64,000 nt of DNA from Roseobacter litoralis Och 149 (GTDB taxonomy: Bacteria > Pseudomonadota > Alphaproteobacteria > Rhodobacterales > Rhodobacteraceae): the NCBI RefSeq assembly GCF_000154785.2, contig NC_015730.1, forward strand, positions 2,728,001 to 2,792,000, read 5' to 3'. The notes below the pieces were generated by a model. The model had not been told where the DNA came from. It did no database searches and saw only the letters and a list, made by a program, of their open reading frames with translations. Both the position numbers and the translations under genes were made by a program. Of this stretch, positions 8,655-17,354 are shown one piece after another. Every line of letters begins with the position of its first letter. Position 1 is the first letter of the stretch.

Positions 8655-10118
8655 TCAAGTGGCGAGATATCGATCAAGCGCTGCGCGTGCACCATCGCGC
8701 CAGATCAGCGTCAGCCAGTCATCAAATGCCGCTTTGAAAGCCATATCGTCGGCGACACCAGCATAGAAAACGGATTGTTCAAGCCATGCACCGGGGTTAC
8801 TGCGCGCTTTTACAGCAGCCTCCGTCAGCGCCATCCAATGCGGATCGTTTGGCTCAATCACACTGCCATCCTCGCGCAGGCCAGCACACATACGCGCCCA
8901 AAGGGCCTCAACAAGGGCCAAACCGACGATACTTCCTTTTGCTTCAATCGCATCCTGCAGGATTGGAATCACAAATCCAAAATGGCGTGATGAACCGTCA
9001 AACGCGACGCGTCGGGTCGTATCGCGAATTGCGGGGTTCGCAAAACGCTTCTCAATCAACGCCAGGTATTTCTGGGGCGACAAGTCGGGTACAGCATCAA
9101 CGTAAGGAGCGATTTCCTCGGTCTGGACCTTTGAGAAAAACGCGGAGACCTGCGCATCCTGCATACAAGATGATATCGTTGGCAAGCCCAGTATTTCACC
9201 TACATTGGCCAAAACCTGATGGCCTGCATTCAGCATTCTGATCTTCATGCTTTCATAAGCATGCACATCCTGCGTGAGCGTAGCGCCTACGTTTTCCCAC
9301 GGGGGGCGGCCTGCGCAAAAGCGATCTTCGATAACCCACTGACGGTAGTTTTCATGCGTTACGGGCGCGGCATCATCAATGCCGATCTTATGGACAAGGT
9401 CGCGTTCCGCCTGCCCGGTTGCTGGCACGATGCAATCGACCATCGCATTTGGAAACGCCGCGTTTTCGTTGATCCAATCCGCGAGGTCCGGGGCGCTGAG
9501 TTCTGCAAGACCGATGATCACCTGCCGTAAAATCTCGCCGTTGTTCTGCAAATTGTCACAACACTGACAGGTAAACGGCATAAGACCTCTGTCGCGGCGT
9601 GCCTTGAGCGCAGCAATTATAGCGCCAAAGGCCGTTCGTGGGGCGTCCGGGTATGTGGCATCATGGATAATGTCGCCGTGGCTCGTGTCCAACGCACCAG
9701 ACCCATCCAGAAAATACCCCCCTTCGGTCACCGTCAATGACACGATCCGGATCGCGGGATCCGTCATTGTCGTGATCAGTGTGGCATTGTCTTCTTCGAC
9801 CGGCAGAAAGTCGATCATGGCGCCGGTGACCTCTGCCGATGTCCCCGATGGGTCAAGTTCGATCAGCGTTGTCAGACAATCCTGCTCCAGCAGTTTGTCG
9901 CGCATGGCTGCATCGCCGGGCCGCACGCCTGCCCCGATGATTGCCCAGTCCAACGCCTCGCCTTGCTGCATCAGACGGTGCAAATACCATGCCTGATGCG
10001 CCCGGTGGAAATTGCCCAGACCGATGTGAACAATGCCAGCCGTCAGTTTTGACCGATCATAACGCGGTCGTTCCACGCCTGTTGGCAGTGTTGCCAACGT
10101 CTTGTTGCCCAAGCTCAT
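8655..10118 (-). CDS. mtlK: Mannitol dehydrogenase family polyol oxidoreductase
   Basis: A 487-residue long-chain polyol dehydrogenase. The N-terminal Rossmann segment reads HIGLGNFHRAHQ. The catalytic KxxxxNxxH signature is present in KIRMLNAGHQ. Family members oxidise mannitol, sorbitol or arabitol to the ketose with NAD. I favour ATG 10118 (MSLGNKT), with AAGGA upstream; an in-frame ATG at 10148 adds ten residues. The gene sits directly after the transporter ATPase gene, as mtlK does in the Rhodobacter smo operon, so the imported polyol is probably its substrate. Mannitol versus sorbitol or arabitol cannot be decided here. Confidence 0.86.
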   Translation of the reverse strand: MSLGNKTLATLPTGVERPRYDRSKLTAGIVHIGLGNFHRAHQAWYLHRLMQQGEALDWAIIGAGVRPGDAAMRDKLLEQDCLTTLIELDPSGTSAEVTGAMIDFLPVEEDNATLITTMTDPAIRIVSLTVTEGGYFLDGSGALDTSHGDIIHDATYPDAPRTAFGAIIAALKARRDRGLMPFTCQCCDNLQNNGEILRQVIIGLAELSAPDLADWINENAAFPNAMVDCIVPATGQAERDLVHKIGIDDAAPVTHENYRQWVIEDRFCAGRPPWENVGATLTQDVHAYESMKIRMLNAGHQVLANVGEILGLPTISSCMQDAQVSAFFSKVQTEEIAPYVDAVPDLSPQKYLALIEKRFANPAIRDTTRRVAFDGSSRHFGFVIPILQDAIEAKGSIVGLALVEALWARMCAGLREDGSVIEPNDPHWMALTEAAVKARSNPGAWLEQSVFYAGVADDMAFKAAFDDWLTLIWRDGARAALDRYLAT

Positions 10119-10295
10119 CGGGAGGGATCCTTGCACCAAATCATCCATCAGCTCATCCAGTTTCCGCCATCTGTTCTATACGTCCGCGCCACAGTGTGAC
10201 CTACGTATTGCGCAACCGGAAAAAACGCCATCGCTGTCATATCTTCCGGCTGCACAACATGTCAAAAAGGGGAGCGGCCCTTGCTGCACGCCGCC

Positions 10296-11300
10296 TTATT
10301 CGATGCGCAGTCCGGTATCGCCAAACTTATGAATAACATCCGAGCGCGGCGTCATGTAAACCCGGTCCCCGTGGCGGAAACCAACTTCTCCACCCGCGCG
10401 CACCGTGATGGTATCAGCCAATCCGCTGTCCTGAATGTGGAAGAATGTATCAGAGCCCAGATGCTCTGACACCCCGACGGTACCCGACCACTGCCCGCTT
10501 TCAGCCGAAATCTCGATATGCTCAGGGCGCACGCCGATTGTATGCGCATTGTGTTTGGCCGCCTCGTCGCCCTCGATCAGGTTCATCTTGGGTGAGCCGA
10601 TGAAGCCCGCGACAAAGACGTTCCGCGGTGTCTTATACAGCTCCAGCGGTGTGCCGACCTGTTCGACGTGGCCCGCGCGCAGAACGACAATCTTGTCGGC
10701 CATCGTCATCGCTTCCACCTGATCATGGGTCACATAAATCATGGTGGTTTTGAGCTTTTCATGCAGTTCCGAGATTTCCATCCGCATGCCCACACGCAGC
10801 GCAGCATCAAGGTTGGAAAGCGGTTCATCAAAGAGAAACGCCGATGGCTCACGCACAATGGCACGGCCAATGGCCACCCGTTGTCTCTGACCACCTGACA
10901 ATTGGCCCGGGCGGCGGTCCAGATAATCGGTGAGGTTCAGTGCTGCGGCGGCCTGCTTGATCCGGCTATCCTGTTCCGCCTGATCAATCCCAGCCATCCG
11001 CATCGGAAATGCGATATTCTTGCGCACCGTCATATGCGGATAAAGCGCGTAGGATTGGAACACCATCGCCAGACCGCGCTTGGCGGGCGGCACGTTGGTT
11101 GCTTCTTTGCCGTCAATCCGCATGACGCCGGATGACACATCCTCCAGCCCGGCAATCAGGCGCAAAAGTGTGGACTTACCACAACCCGAAGGCCCTACGA
11201 AAACTGTGAACTCGCCATCTTCGATCGTGAGGTCGAGGGGTGGAATGACTTCTGTTGCACCGAAACTCTTGGTGACTTTCTCGAGAGTAATCTGTCCCAT
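10296..11300 (-). CDS. smoK: Polyol ABC transporter ATP-binding protein (MalK/SmoK type)
   Basis: A 334-residue ATPase of the carbohydrate-importer (CUT1) class. Walker A is GPSGCGKST (residues 36-44), the signature is LSGGQRQRV, Walker B is [12 protein letters not shown] and the switch histidine is in [12 protein letters not shown]-terminal regulatory beta domain (about residues 235-334, starting GVRPEHIEI) is the MalK-like TOBE region. It would energise the two permeases encoded just upstream in the same operon, separated by 11 bases. A single such ATPase can serve several CUT1 systems. Confidence 0.92.
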   Translation of the reverse strand: MGQITLEKVTKSFGATEVIPPLDLTIEDGEFTVFVGPSGCGKSTLLRLIAGLEDVSSGVMRIDGKEATNVPPAKRGLAMVFQSYALYPHMTVRKNIAFPMRMAGIDQAEQDSRIKQAAAALNLTDYLDRRPGQLSGGQRQRVAIGRAIVREPSAFLFDEPLSNLDAALRVGMRMEISELHEKLKTTMIYVTHDQVEAMTMADKIVVLRAGHVEQVGTPLELYKTPRNVFVAGFIGSPKMNLIEGDEAAKHNAHTIGVRPEHIEISAESGQWSGTVGVSEHLGSDTFFHIQDSGLADTITVRAGGEVGFRHGDRVYMTPRSDVIHKFGDTGLRIE

Positions 11301-11311
11301 GACAATGCTCC

Positions 11312-12142
11312 TTACTTAACCGCGCCAAACGTGAGGCCGCGTACGAGTTGTTTCTGGCTGAACCAGCCGAGGATGAGAATTGGCGCAATGGCCATGGTGG
11401 AAGCTGCCGACAGCTTTGCGTAAAACAATCCTTCCGGACTGGAATAGCTGGCAATAAAGGCCGTCAACGGGGCTGCTTTTGCTGCTGTCAGGTTCAGAGT
11501 CCAGAAGGCTTCGTTCCAGGCAAGAATGAAATTCAGCAGCATTGTAGACGCAATCCCCGGCACCGCCATTGGTGTCAGTACATAGAGGATTTCCGATTTC
11601 AACCCGGCACCATCCATACGCGCCGCTTCCAGAATTTCGCCCGGAATTTCGCGGAAATACGTATAGAGCATCCAGATGATGATCGGCAGGTTGATCAGCA
11701 TCAGGATAATCGTCAGACCGATAATGCTGTCAAGCAGACCAAATTGGATGAAGATCAGATAGATCGGATAGAGAACCCCAACCGCCGGCAACATCTTGGT
11801 GGAGAGCATCCACAGCAGGATATCTTTGGTCCGCTTGCTGGGCACAAAGGCCATGGACCAGGCAGCAGGTACAGCCACGAGCAATCCAAGAAGGGTTGAA
11901 CCCCCTGCGATAATGATGGAGTTCCACAAGAAACGGCCATAGTTGGAGCGTTCCTGAACCACGGTGTAGTTCTCAAGCGTCCAGTCGAAAAAGAGGAACA
12001 CAGGTGGGTCCGCGATTGCCGTGGCTTCGGTCTTGAAGCTGGTCAGAATGGTCCACAGGATCGGAAAGAAGATCAACAGACCAATCGTCCAGGCGATCGC
12101 GGTATTGAGCGCTTTGCGGTTGTTTGTAACAGCACGAGCCAT
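11312..12142 (-). CDS. smoG: Polyol ABC transporter permease (SmoG type)
   Basis: A 276-residue inner-membrane permease with about six transmembrane helices. The EAARMDGAG segment is the EAA coupling motif that docks on the ATPase. The C-terminal half of the pair ends with a short cytoplasmic [11 protein letters not shown] tail, usual for the MalG-like subunit of CUT1 importers. It follows the first permease gene by 12 bases and precedes the ATPase gene by 11. With that permease it forms the heterodimeric membrane channel for sorbitol, mannitol or a related polyol. Confidence 0.9.
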   Translation of the reverse strand: MARAVTNNRKALNTAIAWTIGLLIFFPILWTILTSFKTEATAIADPPVFLFFDWTLENYTVVQERSNYGRFLWNSIIIAGGSTLLGLLVAVPAAWSMAFVPSKRTKDILLWMLSTKMLPAVGVLYPIYLIFIQFGLLDSIIGLTIILMLINLPIIIWMLYTYFREIPGEILEAARMDGAGLKSEILYVLTPMAVPGIASTMLLNFILAWNEAFWTLNLTAAKAAPLTAFIASYSSPEGLFYAKLSAASTMAIAPILILGWFSQKQLVRGLTFGAVK

Positions 12143-12154
12143 ATCCGGTCCTCC

Positions 12155-13021
12155 TTAGTTGTCGAGGTTTTTGCCGACGATGCGCATCAGGAAGATGGCA
12201 ACGATATTGGCAAGTATGATTGCATAGACACCACCCGCAGACCCAAGGCCGACGTTCTGACTTTCAAGCACGCGCTGGAAAATGAGATAGGACAGTGTTC
12301 TGGTGCCGAAGGACCCACCCGTGGTCACAAAGATTTCCGCAAAGATCGACAAAAGAAAGATCGTCTGGATCAGCACGACAATTGTGATTGCGCGGGCAAG
12401 ATGCGGCAGGATGATATGGATGAACCGGCTATAGAACGGCGCGCCATCCATTTCGGCAGCTTCCAGTTGCTCGCTGTCAAGCGACTGCACGGCGGTGAGC
12501 AGGATCAGCGTTGCAAAGGGCAACCACTGCCAGCTGACAATAAGCACAATCGATTCCAGCGGCGCCTGACTGAGCCATTGTATGGGTTCGGCGCCAAAGA
12601 ACTTCCAAACATGCGCAAAAAGACCGTTCACAGGATCCATGAACATGTTTTTCCAAACAAGCGCGGAAACGGTCGGCATCACGAAGAAGGGCGCGATCAC
12701 GAGAATGCGCACAATCCCCTGACCCCACATCGGCTGATCAAGCAACAGGGCCAGAACGACACCGAGCACAATCGTGATAACAAGCACACCACCAACAATG
12801 GTCAGTGTTGCCATAACCGAAGGCCAAAAGGCGCTGGAACTCACAAATCGGACATAATTGTCGAAACCAACCCATCCCAGATCACCGCCGCGCAGCGGCA
12901 GATACTTCTTGAATGAGAACATCAGCGTCATGGTCAGCGGCACCAGCATCCAGCCCAAAAGCAGGATTACAGCCGGGGCCATCATTATTCTGGCTGCTGA
13001 TCGGGATTGCTGCGTAGCCAT
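12155..13021 (-). CDS. smoF: Polyol ABC transporter permease (SmoF type)
   Basis: A 288-residue membrane protein, the MalF-like partner of the importer. It has about six hydrophobic helices and an EAAEMDGAPFYSRF coupling loop near residue 190. The short N-terminus before the first helix (MATQQSRSAAR) matches the Smo/UgpA type rather than the long MalF. It lies 112 bases after the binding-protein gene, a gap filled by a strong hairpin that probably lowers expression of this and later genes relative to the binding protein. Confidence 0.9.
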   Translation of the reverse strand: MATQQSRSAARIMMAPAVILLLGWMLVPLTMTLMFSFKKYLPLRGGDLGWVGFDNYVRFVSSSAFWPSVMATLTIVGGVLVITIVLGVVLALLLDQPMWGQGIVRILVIAPFFVMPTVSALVWKNMFMDPVNGLFAHVWKFFGAEPIQWLSQAPLESIVLIVSWQWLPFATLILLTAVQSLDSEQLEAAEMDGAPFYSRFIHIILPHLARAITIVVLIQTIFLLSIFAEIFVTTGGSFGTRTLSYLIFQRVLESQNVGLGSAGGVYAIILANIVAIFLMRIVGKNLDN

Positions 13022-13089
13022 TGGATGTACCTCTCCCGTTAACGGACAAGCCGTTTCAATGCGTGTGAATTATAGAGATTTCAGTGTAT

Positions 13090-13120
13090 CCGGGGGGCAT
13101 AGCTGCGGCCAGCCCCCCGG
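13090..13120 (-). promoter_or_regulatory. Intercistronic hairpin between binding protein and permease genes
   Basis: A perfect nine-base-pair inverted repeat, CCGGGGGGC at 13090-13098 and GCCCCCCGG at 13112-13120, encloses a 13-base loop. No T-run follows, so it is unlikely to be a full terminator. Such hairpins after periplasmic binding protein genes commonly stabilise the upstream mRNA and create the excess of binding protein over membrane subunits. Confidence 0.7.
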
Positions 13121-13133
13121 CAGAAAGACGCGG

Positions 13134-14447
13134 TTAGTACCCGGCGGCTTCCATTACATCAGTGGCAATCGCTTGCGCTTTTGCCAGTGCTTCGTCAGCG
13201 GTTTGCTGACCGGCAAGAGCTGCTGAGAACTCCTGACCGATTTCTGAACCCATACCGGCCCACTCAGGGATCGCGGCGAACTGTACGCCGATGTATGGGA
13301 CCGGATCGATTGTTGGGCTGTTCGGATCTGCCGACAGGATGCTCTCCAGTGTCATCTTGGCAAAGGGAACGTCCTGATAGTTCGGGTTCTCATACAACGA
13401 TGTCCGTGCGCCCGGTGGAACGTTGGCCCAGCCTTCATTTTCCGCAACAAGCTCAATATAGCTGGTCGAAGTCGCCCATTCGATGAACTCTTTCGCAGCG
13501 TCAGCCTTTTCGGTGCCCGCAGGAATTGCCAGCGCCCAGGCCCAAAGCCAGTTGGATCGTTTGCCCAAACCATTGTCCGGTGCCAGCGCAAAGCCGACCT
13601 TGTCCGCAACAGTTGAATCGTCCGGGTTGGTCACGAAAGACGCAGCAACTGTCGCGTCAATCCACATGCCGCACTTGCCTTGTTGGAACAGCGACAGGTT
13701 TTCATTGAAACCATTTGTCGAAGCACCGGGAGGGCCCGCGTCATTCATCAGATTGATGTAGAAGTTGAGCGTGTTGGACCATGCATCGGAATCGTACTGA
13801 GGGACCCAGTTTTCATCCACGATCCGCGCGCCAAAGGAGTTGGACATCGCCGTCAGGAAGGCTGCGTTTTCGCCCCAACCCGCTTTTCCGCGCAGACAAA
13901 TACCGTATATCTCGTTGTCCTTGTCCGTCATGGCGCGTGCGGCTTCCCCGATGAAGTCCCAAGTGGGCGCGTCGGGCATTTCCATGCCTGCGGCTTCCAT
14001 CAGGTCGGTGCGGTACATGACCATTGACGATTCACCATAAAATGGTGCCGCATAGAGCGTGCCATCGAGCGACAGGCCACCGCGCATTGCGGGCAGAATA
14101 TCGTCAATGTCGTATTCGGCGGACAGATCATCAAGAGAGATCAGCCAGTCGTTCTTGGCCCAGATGGGCGTTTCGTACATGCCGATGGTCATGATGTCGA
14201 ACTGACCACCCTTGGTGGTGATGTCCGTTGTCACGCGTTGACGCAGAACGTTTTCCTCCAAGGTCACCCATTCTACCTGATGGCCTGTTTTCTCGGTGAA
14301 ATCGTCTGTCAGACCCTGCATGCGGATCATGTCGCCATTGTTGACAGTTGCGATGGTGAGTGTGGTTGCATGGCCGTCAGCGAATGCGCTGCTTGCCGTG
14401 ATGAGCGACATAGCAGTCGCCGCACAAAGTGCGTGTCTCAAAGACAT
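13134..14447 (-). CDS. smoE: Polyol ABC transporter periplasmic binding protein (SmoE type)
   Basis: A 437-residue extracellular solute-binding protein, family 1. A Sec signal peptide (MSLRHALCAATAMSLI, cleavage expected after SSAFA) is followed by a mature domain starting DGHATTLTIATVNNG. The segments DIMTIGMYETP and AAPFYGESSMVMYR are characteristic of polyol/sugar binding proteins of this group. ATG 14447 is chosen because GGGAGG lies just upstream and a signal peptide follows directly; a start at 14483 would place extra residues before it. First structural gene of the operon, downstream of the LacI-type regulator. Confidence 0.92.
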   Translation of the reverse strand: MSLRHALCAATAMSLITASSAFADGHATTLTIATVNNGDMIRMQGLTDDFTEKTGHQVEWVTLEENVLRQRVTTDITTKGGQFDIMTIGMYETPIWAKNDWLISLDDLSAEYDIDDILPAMRGGLSLDGTLYAAPFYGESSMVMYRTDLMEAAGMEMPDAPTWDFIGEAARAMTDKDNEIYGICLRGKAGWGENAAFLTAMSNSFGARIVDENWVPQYDSDAWSNTLNFYINLMNDAGPPGASTNGFNENLSLFQQGKCGMWIDATVAASFVTNPDDSTVADKVGFALAPDNGLGKRSNWLWAWALAIPAGTEKADAAKEFIEWATSTSYIELVAENEGWANVPPGARTSLYENPNYQDVPFAKMTLESILSADPNSPTIDPVPYIGVQFAAIPEWAGMGSEIGQEFSAALAGQQTADEALAKAQAIATDVMEAAGY

Positions 14448-14514
14448 CCGTGTCCTCCCTATGGTTGGATGTTGTCCAATCAAGCTAGTCGCATTGTATA
14501 CGTCCGGTCAACAA

Positions 14515-14538
14515 AAAAGTTTACGCGCGTAAACTTTT
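14515..14538. promoter_or_regulatory. Perfect 24-bp palindrome, probable LacI-family operator
   Basis: The half-site AAAAGTTTACGC is repeated as a perfect inverted repeat centred on CGCG. A CG-centred palindrome is the usual form of LacI/PurR-family operators. It lies between the regulator gene and the binding-protein gene, just upstream of a TATACAAT -10-like box on the minus strand, where a bound repressor would block transcription. A related site lies upstream of the regulator itself. Confidence 0.82.
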
Positions 14539-14541
14539 AAC

Positions 14542-15573
14542 TCACGCTGAGTCGCGAATTATCAGTCGCGCGGGAAAAAGCGTTTCCGGTCTCGCCCCCG
14601 AATTTCCGCCATTTTCAATGCATTGGAACAAAGTCTCGACCGCGTGCTCGGACACAGAAGCATAGTCATGTGCAGCGGTGGTCAGTGACGGGCAGGCAAA
14701 ACGTGATAGCGGATGATCGTCATGTGACGCCACACGCAGATCACAAGACGCATCTCGTCCGACTCGCACGCCCCGGTCATAGCAAGCGGACAGAAAGCCA
14801 ATAGCAAGGCGGTCGTTGCTGCACAAAACCGTATCCGTCTTTAGTATCTTTTCATCAAGCAGTTTGAAGCCGCCATTGCGACCGATCTCTTCAAACGCCC
14901 AACCCTCTCCGTCAATTTTGATAACCTGTGTTTCCAGACCCAGACGCTCCATCATCTGCAAATAGGCGCGCCGACGTTTGTTGGCGTTCGGGTTTGCAGG
15001 CGTCCGCATCTCCAGAAAACATGGCGGCTCTCCGGTTCTGCTAAGGTATTCAACAGTTTGCGACACGAAACTGTAATTGTCAGAACCCACGAAAGCATCG
15101 CCTATACCATCAAGATTACTATCGAACAGGACCGTCGGGACATCACGGCAGAACTTCTCAATCATCGACGTGTCGGACAGCCGACCCAGTGGCGCCAGCA
15201 AAACGCCCGCCGGTTTCAACGACCGCAATCCATCCAGAATATCGTTTTCCTGCGATGCCTCACCATGAGAATTAAACAGGTTCGGCGCATAGCCCGCCTC
15301 AATGCAGCGCCGCTCAATCACGCGCGATATTTCCGAAAAGAAAGGATCGGCCAGATAAGGCACCACGATTCCGATGTTCTTTGTCAGGCGCCGATTCTGG
15401 TTGATCGCATAGATGTTCGGGCGATAATCGTGATGCTCCAGCGCTTCTTCGATGCGCTTGCGCGTCGTGGCGCGCACGCTTTGCGGGTTGTGGAAGTACT
15501 TTGACACCGTCGGCCGTGAAATCCCACTGACCGCCGCGAACTCTTCCATATTTCTGATCTTGGTATTGCTCAT
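14542..15573 (-). CDS. LacI family transcriptional regulator of the polyol operon
   Basis: A 343-residue repressor. The N-terminal helix-turn-helix and hinge (MEEFAAVSGISRPTVSKYF, residues 9-27, then RKRIEEALEHHDYRPN) are typical of the LacI family. The periplasmic-binding-protein-like effector domain follows from about residue 65. Its gene heads the operon, with the 24-bp palindrome immediately downstream and a second related palindrome upstream. It probably represses smoEFGK-mtlK and itself until a polyol or polyol-derived effector binds. The effector is not known from sequence. Confidence 0.92.
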   Translation of the reverse strand: MSNTKIRNMEEFAAVSGISRPTVSKYFHNPQSVRATTRKRIEEALEHHDYRPNIYAINQNRRLTKNIGIVVPYLADPFFSEISRVIERRCIEAGYAPNLFNSHGEASQENDILDGLRSLKPAGVLLAPLGRLSDTSMIEKFCRDVPTVLFDSNLDGIGDAFVGSDNYSFVSQTVEYLSRTGEPPCFLEMRTPANPNANKRRRAYLQMMERLGLETQVIKIDGEGWAFEEIGRNGGFKLLDEKILKTDTVLCSNDRLAIGFLSACYDRGVRVGRDASCDLRVASHDDHPLSRFACPSLTTAAHDYASVSEHAVETLFQCIENGGNSGARPETLFPARLIIRDSA

Positions 15574-15616
15574 CTCTCGTGCGCTACAACTCTCTGTCTG
15601 TCAGAGTCGCATTGTA

Positions 15617-15645
15617 CAAATTTTTTTAACGCGCGCAAATTTAAG
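15617..15645. promoter_or_regulatory. Second operator-like site and promoter of the LacI-type regulator gene
   Basis: The sequence TTTTAACGCGCGCAAAT is an imperfect palindrome sharing the ACGCGCG core of the operator at 14515-14538. On the minus strand it lies just before TACAATGCGAC, the same -10-like string found downstream of the other operator. The paired occurrence suggests autoregulation by the same repressor. Confidence 0.6.
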
Positions 15646-15653
15646 TAGGCAGA

Positions 15654-16013
15654 TTACAGACCGGCGAACAACCCGACCAGTTTCGACAGCTTTTTGACAA
15701 GGCGCGTAAGGTCGTCAAGGCGGTCCGTCGCATCTTTGATACGATCGGTTTCTTTCTTGATATCGCGAGATGCCGCCGCGATATCCTCAAGAAGAGTTGA
15801 ATTCGCTATCTCCAGATCAATCTGGCGCAAACCACTTAAAGCGTGAACCTGCATGCTTTTGAGCAAGTCGTCGATGTTGTCGGAGAACTCTTGTTCCGCT
15901 GCTGAACCCGGTGTCTGGCGGTTTCGGGATTCGATATTGTAACCAAGGTTCACCGCAATGGCATTACGGGTTTGTTGCCAGGAACCCCAGTTGCTTAAAC
16001 GCGCTTTGGACAT
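15654..16013 (-). CDS. Uncharacterised small helical protein
   Basis: I do not recognise this 119-residue protein. It lacks a signal peptide or membrane segment. The C-terminal half (about residues 70-115) is highly charged with a heptad-like pattern (IKKETDRIKDATDRLDDL, then KKLSKLVGLF), suggesting a coiled coil. The gene follows a lipoprotein gene by 17 bases on the same strand and is likely co-expressed. Both proteins end in similar lysine/leucine-rich helical stretches containing LSKLV, hinting at interaction or a shared origin. Function unknown. Confidence 0.7.
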   Translation of the reverse strand: MSKARLSNWGSWQQTRNAIAVNLGYNIESRNRQTPGSAAEQEFSDNIDDLLKSMQVHALSGLRQIDLEIANSTLLEDIAAASRDIKKETDRIKDATDRLDDLTRLVKKLSKLVGLFAGL

Positions 16014-16030
16014 CTAACATTCCTTTGTCA

Positions 16031-16957
16031 TCAAAATGGGTCGGCGGACTCCGAAAGGAGCTTGACCAGCTTGGACAACTCCACAATCGAGCCTTGCAAA
16101 TCCTCTTTGCTGGCGCTGTCTCGGGATGCCTTGGCCAGTTTGGCATGTGTCTGGCCGATATTGGCATATGCATCTCTGGCCGCCGCGCTGCGTTTCAGCG
16201 CCGCCACCTCATCAAAAAGCCTGTCCTGCAAACGCTGCACATCGCGCGTTGATGCATTGTTGGCATAGGCCGCCGCGAGCGCACGTTCCGCACGTTCCAC
16301 ACGCTGCAGGGATGTGGTGACTTCGCTCAGGGTCAGCGCTTCCGAGGCAGCACTGAGCAACCCGGTGGCCTGCTGAATTTGCGGATCGACCGCCACGATA
16401 ATCTCGCGCAGCTTGGCGGTGCGCGCACCTGCAAATGTGGCGGTGCCAATGCCCCCGAATGCCGCCCCCACCGCTTCGAACTGATCTTTTGTCCCTGCCC
16501 CGCCCAGCGCCGAGCTTAGGCCCTCGACGGACACTGCAAGGTTGGTCAACGACGTGTTGAACGCGGCGCCGTCTTGTGCTGCATCGGCCGCAAGGGCCGC
16601 AAGGTTCGCGCCATATTCCCCCATGGCCTTGTTGAGCGCCGCGATGGAGGCAAAGCTTTCAGGGTTTTCTATTGGCGCACCGTCGCGCCGCACCACCTTG
16701 CAATCCTCAATCGAAGACCCCGGCACGGCAAGCAAGGCACATTCCGGTGCATAGGCCAGAAAAACCCCATCTTGTGCGAGGTCGCCGCGAATGTCGGAAA
16801 TCTGGTTTTCTGTCAACGTACCGAGCCGTTTGGTCTGCGCCTGCGCGGCCGCTTCCGTCGCCTCGCCAAAAGACGCGACAGAGCCGCGGTACACTGGCGA
16901 TGAACATCCAGCAACAACCGCCAACGCCATCACCGGCCAGATCGATCGAAGTGTCAT
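16031..16957 (-). CDS. Predicted lipoprotein with long helical domain
   Basis: A 308-residue predicted lipoprotein: the signal MTLRSIWPVMALAV ends at lipobox VAGC (Cys at residue 16). The mature part is alanine-rich and helical, with probable coiled-coil segments in its last 150 residues (SEVTTSLQRVERAERAL and after) and a pair of cysteines near ECALL and IEDCKVV that could form a disulfide. I chose ATG 16957 because the lipobox follows at the right distance; the frame opens at 17071 but the extra 38 residues break the signal. No family recognised. Confidence 0.78.
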   Translation of the reverse strand: MTLRSIWPVMALAVVAGCSSPVYRGSVASFGEATEAAAQAQTKRLGTLTENQISDIRGDLAQDGVFLAYAPECALLAVPGSSIEDCKVVRRDGAPIENPESFASIAALNKAMGEYGANLAALAADAAQDGAAFNTSLTNLAVSVEGLSSALGGAGTKDQFEAVGAAFGGIGTATFAGARTAKLREIIVAVDPQIQQATGLLSAASEALTLSEVTTSLQRVERAERALAAAYANNASTRDVQRLQDRLFDEVAALKRSAAARDAYANIGQTHAKLAKASRDSASKEDLQGSIVELSKLVKLLSESADPF

Positions 16958-17354
16958 GATGTGTCCAGTTCTGCAAACTTCATCAAAATGCGCCTTGTCT
17001 TTGCGGCTCAAGAAAACCGCAACAAATGCACGAGAAATCAGCGCGGTGGCCCCCTGGCGCCTGCCGTCCACAGGCGCCGGGGCTGGCGCTGAAAAGGTCT
17101 TTTTAGTCCAAATTCACTTCTACAATAGCGAGAAGACTAACAATACAATTTTGATCTGTCGACACGCTATGCTTGAATTTCAGCATTTTTGCCCTGAAGG
17201 ACCTGACATTTTCCGACAATTACGGCCGGCATCGCCGAGAAAAATAGCCTTTGGGCGTTTCAGCCACAGGTTTTAATCCATTGCGGTGAATGTCTAAGAC
17301 GCGGCCAGGTTTGCAGCGCGTCCAAGCGGCCCGGCTATATTTCGGACGGTAACC
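16958..17354. other. 397-base spacer with a GC-rich hairpin, no gene seen
   Basis: No convincing coding region lies between the lipoprotein start and the end of the btuC gene. The one clear structure is a 12-base-pair stem with a single bulged T at 17051-17082 (CCCC-t-GGCGCCTG against CAGGCGCCGGGG, seven-base loop), upstream of the lipoprotein gene. The rest is AT-richer than the genes and probably holds its promoter. Confidence 0.6.
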
